Assembly: GCA_965368175.1 (NCBI GenBank)
Contig: CBDULX010000127.1
Coordinates: 1-8,969, forward strand
Origin: CBDULX01 sp965368175
GTDB lineage: Bacteria > Pseudomonadota > Gammaproteobacteria > SZUA-229
Direction: 5' to 3'
Length of the DNA stretch: 8,969 bases
The notes below the pieces were generated by a model. It worked only from the letters and a program-made list of their open reading frames with translations, made no database searches and was not told the DNA's origin. Below are positions 1 to 5,923 of this stretch, piece after piece. Positions within the stretch are counted from its first letter, which is position 1; each line of letters begins with the position of its first letter. Made by a program: the position numbers and the translations under genes.

Positions 1-795
1 CCAGGCCCGTATAGCCCCAAACACATCCGCATCGGGTGCCAGTTTAGCACCCGTGTAGTTTTCTGCAGCCTGCCGAACCGCCGGTATTTTGTAGCGCAGG
101 AAAGGATTGGTTTTCAGCTCCAGTTCAAGACTGGCAGGTACGGTGGGTATGCCCTTTTCCTGTTTGGCCATGTCCGCCTCATCGCGCTGTAACAGATCTG
201 GATTGTCTGGCTCTACCCATCTGGCGAAGCCAATGTTGTCCAGGGTATATTCGTGAGCGCAGTAGAGCAGGGTTTCTGGTGGCAGGCTTGCGATTTTGCT
301 TAACGAAGCTTCAAACAGTTGTTTATTGCCGCCCATGATGCGCCCGCAGCCACAGCCAAACAGGGTATCACCGCAGAACAGTAATCCTTCCCCGTAATAG
401 GCAATATGATCCAGGGTATGTCCCGGCACTGTGAGCACCTGGAAAGATAGTTCCAGTGGCTCAATCTTGATCCGATCACCGTCGATTAATGGTCGGGTAA
501 TCAGATCAGGTATCGGGCGCTCGGGTCCAAATCGTGTATTAGACACCACCGATTGTTTCGGGCCATAAACCTCCAGCCCGGGATAGCGTTCAACTAATTT
601 GGCCACGGCGCCCACATGGTCGATATGCTGATGCGTGATCAACACCGCCACCAGATCAATGGATTCAGATTCCAGCAAGGGCATCAGCCTGGAGCCATCC
701 CCGGGATCGACCACCACGGCCTGATGGGAACCCTCCGGCTGCAACATCCAGATATAATTATCGGAAAATCCGGGAATCGGCCTGATTTTTACCAT
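1..795 (-). CDS. gloB: Hydroxyacylglutathione hydrolase (glyoxalase II), 3' end cut by window edge
   Basis: The enzyme hydrolyses S-D-lactoylglutathione to D-lactate and glutathione, the second step of cytosolic methylglyoxal detoxification. Translating the minus strand from the ATG at 795-793 gives 265 uninterrupted codons. The metallo-beta-lactamase metal motif THQHIDH is at residues 54-60, followed by PGHTLDH, then CGDTLFGCGCGR and CAHEYTLDN, which closely match E. coli GloB. Near the window edge come LKTNPFLR and a final VFGAIRAW, which matches the family's C terminus, so only a few residues are missing. The start is supported by an AAGGTG Shine-Dalgarno at 807-802, 6 nt before the ATG, and by the family N terminus (IPGFSDNYIW at residues 7-16). 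A 5-bp dyad at 811-824 lies just upstream. No partner gene is visible and the gene appears to stand alone. Identification is firm. Confidence 0.96.
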   Translation of the reverse strand, partial: MVKIRPIPGFSDNYIWMLQPEGSHQAVVVDPGDGSRLMPLLESESIDLVAVLITHQHIDHVGAVAKLVERYPGLEVYGPKQSVVSNTRFGPERPIPDLITRPLIDGDRIKIEPLELSFQVLTVPGHTLDHIAYYGEGLLFCGDTLFGCGCGRIMGGNKQLFEASLSKIASLPPETLLYCAHEYTLDNIGFARWVEPDNPDLLQRDEADMAKQEKGIPTVPASLELELKTNPFLRYKIPAVRQAAENYTGAKLAPDADVFGAIRAW

Positions 796-823
796 GGTGT
801 GCACCTTCTATAGGTTGATACCT

Positions 824-951
824 AAGGATTTTGCCGCAGAGACACAGAGTACACAGAGGATCTATGACCTTGGTGTACGCACGTTTTTATTAGTGATCCT
901 ACAACAAAAATTATTCTCCCTGCGTCCTCTGCGCCTCTGCGGCAAAGATTT
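824..951. repeat. Inverted repeat with CCGCAGAG-type arms (possible MITE or REP-like element)
   Basis: The left arm (about 826-859) and right arm (about 917-949) are imperfect inverted copies of about 31 bp. Both begin TTTGCCGCAGAG when read from their outer ends inward, and most differences are G/A changes. The left arm also has an internal period of 9 bp (CAGAG recurring). About 57 bp of unrelated sequence separates the arms. Nothing in the interior looks like a gene, although short reading frames cross it. Many bacterial genomes carry dispersed CGCAGAG-rich palindromes, so a small non-autonomous mobile or REP-like element is a reasonable reading. I see no clear target-site duplication and no transposase. 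Confidence 0.6.
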
Positions 952-963
952 AACTAGCCAAAA

Positions 964-1076
964 TACCTCCCTGTAGGCAAAGCTTCCGCTCCCGGCTCAC
1001 GCTCCTTACCTACCTCCCTGTAGGCAAAGCTTCCGCTCCCGGCTCACGCTCCTTACCTACCTCCCTGTAGGCACAG
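964..1076. repeat. 47-bp tandem direct repeat, two full copies plus a partial third
   Basis: The unit starts TACCTCCCTGTAGGCA and recurs at 964, 1011 and 1058, an exact 47-bp period. Copies 964-1010 and 1011-1057 are identical. The third stops after about 19 bp (1058-1076) with one mismatch. Each copy junction forms a small hairpin: CCTAC, 6-nt loop, GTAGG (1009-1024 and 1056-1071). The identical copies suggest recent duplication. The array ends about 55 bp before the xthA start and could lie in its promoter or leader. With the inverted repeat at 824-951 it fills most of the gloB-xthA gap of 796-1131; I see no gene there. Confidence 0.85.
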
Positions 1077-1131
1077 CATATCAAAAATGATAGGGTATGC
1101 CGTCCTGAAAACACTGACTGGTAGATTTCAC

Positions 1132-1974
1132 ATGAAGGTTATTTCATTCAACACCAATAGCATCCGTACCCGCCAGCACCAGCTGGAAGCCCTGATTGAA
1201 AAGCATCAGCCAGATGTCATCGGCATACAGGAAACCAAGGTGCAGGATGAAGATTTTCCCCTCGATATGATTCAGTCGCTCGGTTTTGATGCAGCCTTCC
1301 ATGGCCAGAAGACTCACTATGGTGTTGCACTGCTCTACAAACAGCAACCGCTAAGCCTGCGAAAAGGCTTCCCCGGTGATGATGATAACGCCCAGAAGCG
1401 CTTTATTTCAGCGACTTTCGAATACAACGGCCAGAACCTGACCGTGATGAATGGCTATTTCCCGCAGGGTGAAAGTCGCGACCATCCTCTGAAATTCCCA
1501 GCCAAACAAAAATTCTATGCCGATTTAACTAATCTGGTCGAGTCTGAACATAAAGCCAGTAACAATCTTATTGTTATGGGTGACATGAATATCGCCCCGC
1601 TGGATAAAGATATAGGTATTGGCGATGACAATGCCAGACGCTGGTTAAAAACCGGTAAGTGCAGCTTCCTGCCGGAAGAGCGGGAATGGCTGCAGAAACT
1701 CTACGACTGGGGCCTGTACGATACCTATCGAGAACTCAATCCGGATATTAATGACCGCTTCAGCTGGTTTGATTACCGCAGCAAGGGTTTTGATCGCGAG
1801 CCCAAACGCGGACTGCGAATCGACCTGATTCTGGCTACTGAAACCTTAGCCAGGCAATGCCGTGATTCGGGTATCGATTACGACATCAGGAGTATGGATA
1901 AACCATCCGATCATTGCCCTGTCTGGGCTGATTTTGAGCTCCAGGGAGCCTCTGATCAAGTATCTGATGCTTGA
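1132..1974 (+). CDS. xthA: Exodeoxyribonuclease III (AP endonuclease, XthA)
   Basis: This base-excision-repair enzyme is cytosolic and Mg-dependent. It cuts 5' to abasic sites and has 3'-5' exonuclease and 3'-phosphatase activity. The 280-residue product aligns end to end with E. coli XthA (268 aa). The active-site residues of the exonuclease/endonuclease/phosphatase fold are present: N7, E34 in QETK, Y109, D151 and N153 in GDMN, D231 in RIDL, and D260-H261 in SDH. GKCSFLPEEREW and FSWFDYRSKGFD are near-identical signatures. The ATG at 1132 is chosen because it reproduces the family N terminus (MKVISFN) with a weak GGTAG 7 nt upstream; an in-frame ATG at 1087 would add 15 unconserved residues. 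The last 12 or so residues (LQGASDQVSDA) lie beyond the conserved end and are encoded by the inverted repeat at 1941-1989. Identification is firm. Confidence 0.96.
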   Translation: MKVISFNTNSIRTRQHQLEALIEKHQPDVIGIQETKVQDEDFPLDMIQSLGFDAAFHGQKTHYGVALLYKQQPLSLRKGFPGDDDNAQKRFISATFEYNGQNLTVMNGYFPQGESRDHPLKFPAKQKFYADLTNLVESEHKASNNLIVMGDMNIAPLDKDIGIGDDNARRWLKTGKCSFLPEEREWLQKLYDWGLYDTYRELNPDINDRFSWFDYRSKGFDREPKRGLRIDLILATETLARQCRDSGIDYDIRSMDKPSDHCPVWADFELQGASDQVSDA

Positions 1975-1989
1975 TCAGAGGCTCCCTGG
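1941..1989 (+). terminator. Perfect 20-bp hairpin spanning the xthA stop codon, possible terminator
   Basis: Arms 1941-1960 and 1970-1989 are perfect reverse complements (20 of 20) around a 9-nt loop. The xthA stop TGA (1972-1974) is inside the right arm. No T-tract follows (the next bases are TCATTCGTTC), so this is not a canonical intrinsic terminator. It could still block readthrough or protect the 3' end of the mRNA. The stem is certain; the terminator role is inferred. Confidence 0.5.
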
Positions 1990-2079
1990 TCATTCGTTCG
2001 GGTGATCAGACTGGCTCTGAGTAATGCTATGATGAAGTAGTCAATCTCAACGAATAGCCCGAACTGGTGCTGGCTGGTA

Positions 2080-2149
2080 TATAATTAACATTTGAACTAA
2101 AGGGAATTAACAGTAGTCTTTTTTAAACCAGACTAATGTTATGTTAATT
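2080..2149 (+). promoter_or_regulatory. Candidate -10 box and leader with nested dyads upstream of mltF
   Basis: TATAAT at 2080-2085 matches the sigma-70 -10 consensus, but no good -35 lies 16-18 bp upstream. Immediately overlapping and downstream are two nested inverted repeats. The outer pair is AATTAACAT (2083-2091) with ATGTTAATT (2141-2149), 9 of 9. The inner pair is TAGTCT (2114-2119) with AGACTA (2130-2135), 6 of 6. They end about 16 bp before the first possible mltF start, so they could form an operator or a 5'-UTR fold. The rest of the gap 1990-2165 shows nothing gene-like. Confidence 0.35.
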
Positions 2150-2165
2150 TCTAAGTAGTTGATTT

Positions 2166-3626
2166 TTGGTGGTTTTTAACTTGGGTGAATTTTTCTCAAT
2201 AACTCGCTGCAGAATCATTTCAGGCTCACTTGTAACCGCAATTCTTCTGATCCTGTTCATATTCAAAGGCATCCCCCTTATCTTCAAGCCCAGTCTGCTT
2301 AAACAGATTCAGGATGCGGGTGAGCTGGTAGTTATTACCCGAAATAGCCCAACCACATTCTATGAAGGTCCTCAGGGTCCCACCGGGTTTGAATACGAAC
2401 TGGCGCGACGATTTGCTAATTTCATCGGTGTTGAACTGAAAATTGTTATCCCTGAAAACCTAAATGACATATTCACCATGCTGGATAAAGGACAGGGGCA
2501 TCTTGCTGCAGCCGGTCTCACCATCACAGATTCTCGTAAAGAACGTGTCCGGTTTAGTCCCAGTTATATGGAAATTACCCAACAGCTGATCTACCATAAC
2601 CAGACGAAAAAACCTGAATCCTTAGAAAACCTGTATAAGAGCCAGCTGGAAGTTATCGCCGGCTCCAGTCATGTGGAAAACTTACAGAACCTTAAAAAAG
2701 ATCACCCCAATCTAAACTGGGTTGAACACAATGACCTGGAGAGCGAACAGCTCTTACAGCTGGTTCAGGATCAGATGATCGATTTTACTGTGGCAGACTC
2801 CAATGAATTGTCTATGAACCAGCGATTCTTAATGGAGTTAAGAGTCGCCTTTGATATTTCAGAGCCGCAGAAACTGGCCTGGGCCTTCCCCATATCCGAG
2901 GATAAAAGCCTGTATGACAAAGCCATGGTATTCTTCTGGAAAATCCTTAATAACGGTGAAATCACACATCTCATCGAGAAACACTATGGACATGTCGAGA
3001 AATTTGATTATGTCGGCAACCGAATTTACATACGACATATTTCAACTCGATTAAATAAGTACCTGGATTTCTACAATAAAGCCGCTGATAAACATGAACT
3101 GGACTGGCGTCTGCTGGCTGCAATGGGTTATCAGGAATCACACTGGAATCCAAAAGCAGTGTCACCCACTGGTGTTAGAGGCATTATGATGCTAACCCGT
3201 GAAACGGCAGGTTATCTGGGCGTTAAAAACAGACTCGACCCCAGAAGCAGTATATTTGGTGGCGCCAAGTACCTGGCCCAGATTAGAAAACGATTCCCAG
3301 AAGAAATCACAGAACCAGATCGTACCTGGTTTGCATTAGCGGCCTATAATGTTGGCTACTATCATGTGGAAGACGCAAGAATTATTGCGCGACAGCTGGA
3401 TAAAAACCCCAATAAATGGGTAGATCTAAAAGACATCTTACCATTACTGTCTCAACGCAAATGGTATAAACAAACAAAGTTTGGCTATGCTCGTGGCTGG
3501 GAGCCGGTAAAATATGTAGAAAATATCAGGCGTTATTTTGATTTACTTAACTGGCACCTAAACAAGAGTGTGGTAGACCCTGAACCCGAGCCTGATGCAT
3601 TTTCAATCCTGCCGCCAGTATTATGA
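2166..3626 (+). CDS. mltF: Membrane-bound lytic murein transglycosylase F
   Basis: MltF cleaves the MurNAc-GlcNAc bond of peptidoglycan, forming 1,6-anhydroMurNAc ends, and is anchored to the envelope. Read from TTG 2166 (486 aa), the order is: a hydrophobic segment at about 18-41 (signal or anchor, no lipobox cysteine), a periplasmic SBP_bac_3-like domain at about 52-275, then an SLT lysozyme-like domain at about 300-420. The catalytic Glu is E324 in YQESHW, followed by SPTGVRGIMMLT (333-344) and the AAYN motif (392-395). Similarity to E. coli MltF (518 aa) covers both domains; its longer C-terminal tail is missing here. The start is uncertain: TGA at 2160-2162 closes the frame, no ATG precedes the conserved part, and candidates are TTG 2166, GTG 2169 and TTG 2181, none with a strong Shine-Dalgarno. 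The stop overlaps that of the convergent hsbR-like gene by 6 bp. Confidence 0.94.
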   Translation: MVVFNLGEFFSITRCRIISGSLVTAILLILFIFKGIPLIFKPSLLKQIQDAGELVVITRNSPTTFYEGPQGPTGFEYELARRFANFIGVELKIVIPENLNDIFTMLDKGQGHLAAAGLTITDSRKERVRFSPSYMEITQQLIYHNQTKKPESLENLYKSQLEVIAGSSHVENLQNLKKDHPNLNWVEHNDLESEQLLQLVQDQMIDFTVADSNELSMNQRFLMELRVAFDISEPQKLAWAFPISEDKSLYDKAMVFFWKILNNGEITHLIEKHYGHVEKFDYVGNRIYIRHISTRLNKYLDFYNKAADKHELDWRLLAAMGYQESHWNPKAVSPTGVRGIMMLTRETAGYLGVKNRLDPRSSIFGGAKYLAQIRKRFPEEITEPDRTWFALAAYNVGYYHVEDARIIARQLDKNPNKWVDLKDILPLLSQRKWYKQTKFGYARGWEPVKYVENIRRYFDLLNWHLNKSVVDPEPEPDAFSILPPVL

Positions 3627-3631
3627 GCGGC
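3611..3631. other. Small GC hairpin across the overlapping convergent stop codons
   Basis: GCCGC (3611-3615) pairs with GCGGC (3627-3631) around an 11-nt loop containing TTATGA (3621-3626), where the mltF stop TGA and the opposite-strand stop TAA overlap. The stem is short and neither side has a T-tract, so termination in either direction is only a possibility. No other terminator-like structure separates the two convergent units. Confidence 0.3.
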
Positions 3632-5312
3632 GCCAGTCATACACCAGTTTAACCTTATTACCCTTACCGTAATATTGCACATCACTACAGAGCTTTTTTA
3701 ACAGGGTAATACCGCGCCCGGAATATTTTTTTACTTTTTCAGAATCAACATCGCATTGCCTGTAATCAAAGCCATCACCAGTATCCGATACTTCTATTAT
3801 CAGGCGACCATAATCAACACTGTGTACCTCATGCATTATAAATATATTAATTGTTCCAGCTGACATTTCTTCCAGCCGTTGATTTCGCTCTTTATAATAC
3901 CCCAGATAACCAGCGTCCGAATCTTTCAGAGACGAGTCAAGTTTCAACAGACCATGATCCAGTGCATTATTATATGCCTCACTGAGTATTGTATACAGGG
4001 TTGAACGACCATTGGGTATTGAATGTAAATTATTGATGTATTGCATGATATGTGGCAAGACGTCGATTTTTTTGAGGCTGATAATATCAAGCTCATAATG
4101 AATAGACCATTTACCTGATTCAGTATACTCAACTATATCAGGCTGTTTATTACTGGTGATTTTTTCAAGATGCACCAGCTCGAGTAATGTTATGTCATCG
4201 CCCTGTTCTTTACCTGTTGAGAATTCTTTACAGGAATTTAAAATTTCATCAAACAGATCGCCATCAACCGGACTGTTTGCTATACATTCAGTTAATCGAC
4301 GTTTCCCGAATAACTCACCTGCTAGGTTTTCTGCTTCAATAATGCCATCAGATGCCATGAGCAATTTATCGCCATAATGAAAACCCTCCATTTGTATCTC
4401 AAACTGACCCGACTCCATATTTTCAATTCCTAGAGGGATATTTTTCGATGCAAACTCATGAACTATTTTGTTTCCACGAATTATGTAAATATTTGGCAGC
4501 CCTGCATTAACAACAGAGATAACATTATTTAAACGGTCAACACTCACATAAGCAGCGGCCATAAATATTTGTGTAGGCAATAATTTTTGCAATTTATTAT
4601 TTATTTCAATTAATGTTTCCTGATAAGAGTACCCTTTTTCAAGCATTGTGTGAAAAACATCAGCTACTGGAATAGAGCCAATAGCTGCTGACAATCCATG
4701 GCCAGTAAAATCCCCCATCAAGATCTCATAGCCCCTGGTTTTATTGGAGTCCAGCAAAATAATATCACCATTAAACATTGAAATTGGTGACATAGAATAT
4801 CTAAGCCCTGTTTGTGAGGCATCGAAGCTATTAATAGAGTGATTCTGAAATAACTTCTGGGCAATCTCCATTTCCTGCTTTAAACGTACATTATGGCGTT
4901 CTATTTCAATATTCTGCTCTGTAACCTTTTTATACAAAGTGCTTATACGTAACATTGAATTTATTTTTGCTTCAAGCACTACATGGCTATATGGCTTAGA
5001 TAAAAAATCATCACCACCTGCCTCAATGGCCCTGGCCAATGCATTATCGTCAGTTAATGCTGTTAGAAATATTATTGGAATAAACTTACTGGAGAGGTTT
5101 TTTATTTCTTTTGCTGCCTGATAACCATCGAGCACAGGCATCATTACATCCATGAGCACAACATCCACATCATATAGCATCAACTTTTCTATAGCCTGCC
5201 GCCCATCTTCGGCTTCAATGCTATTAAATCCAAATCCAGACAACAATGATCTAAGCACCAGTCGATTAGTTCTATCGTCATCTACAATCAATATGTTAGC
5301 TGGGGCTCCCAT
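3621..5312 (-). CDS. Response regulator with PP2C-type phosphatase and RsbW-type kinase domains (HsbR/CrsR-like switch protein)
   Basis: The 563-aa product has three modules. The receiver (about 5-125) has D11-D13, phospho-acceptor D55 in VLMD, T84 and K106 in SKP. A coiled linker (125-160) leads to a SpoIIE/RsbU-type PP2C domain (about 165-380) with metal motifs NGD (D183), GDFTGHG (D201), ASDG (D322) and GDD (372-373). A GHKL/RsbW-type kinase domain (about 405-560) follows, with the N-box EAYNNALDHG (E445, N449), DTGDGFD (510-516) and GRGI (532-535). All key residues look intact. Family knowledge: such proteins dephosphorylate or phosphorylate a STAS antagonist according to receiver state, as in Pseudomonas HsbR and Shewanella CrsR. 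ATG 5312 is preferred over TTG 5315. No clear Shine-Dalgarno precedes it, but the STAS stop lies 3 nt upstream, so translational coupling is likely. About 50 residues separate the N-box from the DTGDGFD motif, a longer gap than in SpoIIAB. The symbol is withheld because orthology is inferred. Confidence 0.93.
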   Translation of the reverse strand: MGAPANILIVDDDRTNRLVLRSLLSGFGFNSIEAEDGRQAIEKLMLYDVDVVLMDVMMPVLDGYQAAKEIKNLSSKFIPIIFLTALTDDNALARAIEAGGDDFLSKPYSHVVLEAKINSMLRISTLYKKVTEQNIEIERHNVRLKQEMEIAQKLFQNHSINSFDASQTGLRYSMSPISMFNGDIILLDSNKTRGYEILMGDFTGHGLSAAIGSIPVADVFHTMLEKGYSYQETLIEINNKLQKLLPTQIFMAAAYVSVDRLNNVISVVNAGLPNIYIIRGNKIVHEFASKNIPLGIENMESGQFEIQMEGFHYGDKLLMASDGIIEAENLAGELFGKRRLTECIANSPVDGDLFDEILNSCKEFSTGKEQGDDITLLELVHLEKITSNKQPDIVEYTESGKWSIHYELDIISLKKIDVLPHIMQYINNLHSIPNGRSTLYTILSEAYNNALDHGLLKLDSSLKDSDAGYLGYYKERNQRLEEMSAGTINIFIMHEVHSVDYGRLIIEVSDTGDGFDYRQCDVDSEKVKKYSGRGITLLKKLCSDVQYYGKGNKVKLVYDWRRS

Positions 5313-5315
5313 CAA

Positions 5316-5621
5316 TTATTCTATTTTAAATAATTTATCAAAGCTTGCTATATGTAATACATCAAGGATCGCCTGACCTGGGTTTTTAATAATCACGGTA
5401 GAGCCCATTTCTTCTGCATGCTCTTTTAGCAACAAAAGCATTCCCAGAGCTGAACTATCAAGATACTCAGTATTAGTCAAATCTACTATAAATACCCCAT
5501 TTTTTAGTTCCTCATCTTTGTAAGCAAACCTGAAAAGGGTATGCAAACTAAAATCGAAACGTCCTTCTACAGACATCACTATGGTTTTATTATCTTGCAA
5601 GCGTTCGATATTGACAGACAT
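5316..5621 (-). CDS. STAS-domain anti-sigma factor antagonist (HsbA/CrsA/SpoIIAA-like)
   Basis: The 101-aa product is a single STAS domain. The phosphorylation motif is LDSSALGMLLLL, with D55, S56 and S57; S56 aligns with the phospho-serine of SpoIIAA-type antagonists (the first Ser of DSS). The N-terminal strand region VEGRFDFS and the C-terminal part IIKNPGQAILDVLHIASFDKLF are typical of the family. When unphosphorylated such proteins bind and neutralise an anti-sigma factor; in Pseudomonas HsbA partners FlgM and a diguanylate cyclase. Here the target is not encoded nearby. It is first in a two-gene operon, with the HsbR-like kinase/phosphatase immediately downstream. The ATG at 5621-5619 has only a weak upstream GGAT. 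The gene is complete and of normal family length. Confidence 0.93.
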   Translation of the reverse strand: MSVNIERLQDNKTIVMSVEGRFDFSLHTLFRFAYKDEELKNGVFIVDLTNTEYLDSSALGMLLLLKEHAEEMGSTVIIKNPGQAILDVLHIASFDKLFKIE

Positions 5622-5923
5622 TATATTATCCAGTTAATCCAGGTATTTGTCCTATATTATTATCTTTCTCATTTTTTTCATAGGTCCCTTAATTCCTTTG
5701 TAATTCACCAGGACAACTTAAGTAATGACTTTGCTGACTTTTTACATTATTGCTCAATGTTAAATCGCCACAACCTTCTTATATCACTTTCTATTACTAT
5801 CACTTAATTAATGCATTAATAGCTTATAGAAATTAAGTTATTGATAAATTACTGATATAACCACACTACTTTAACAGTAATCGAACAATTTATGGGCTAA
5901 CAACAGTTATTTACAGCGATATA
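5622..5923. promoter_or_regulatory. Divergent AT-rich control region with several dyads and direct repeats
   Basis: This 302-bp gap separates the leftward STAS operon from the rightward receiver gene, so both promoters should be here. I see these structures: direct repeats TATCACTT at 5782-5789 and 5798-5805 (16 bp apart); a perfect 14-bp palindrome ATTAATGCATTAAT at 5807-5820; a sequence at 5834-5846 that fits the IHF core YAANNNNTTGATW; and an inverted repeat ATTACTG (5848-5854) with CAGTAAT (5875-5881). No convincing sigma-70, sigma-54 or sigma-28 promoter could be placed by eye. Chance matches are common in such AT-rich DNA. No credible gene lies here. Confidence 0.45.

Noticed and set aside
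616..976. Plus-strand open frames at 616-813 and 794-976
   Set aside because: The first lies antisense within gloB; the second crosses the CCGCAGAG inverted repeat and has no recognisable protein features.
964..1076. CRISPR array
   Set aside because: The 47-bp repeats are contiguous without spacers, so this is a tandem duplication and not a repeat-spacer array.
1087..1131. Earlier ATG for xthA adding 15 residues
   Set aside because: The XthA family starts at the MKVISFN position (1132) and the added residues show no conservation or ribosome site.
3944..5376. Several 60-75 codon frames inside the switch-protein gene on both strands
   Set aside because: They overlap a gene with clear domain structure and show no ribosome sites or family features.
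5652..5681. Nine-codon minus-strand mini-ORF (M K K M R K I I I) with AAGGGA upstream, as a leader peptide before the STAS gene
   Set aside because: The ribosome-site spacing is only 3 nt, the A-rich codons are expected by chance in this AT-rich DNA, and there is no attenuator hairpin or codon logic to support it.
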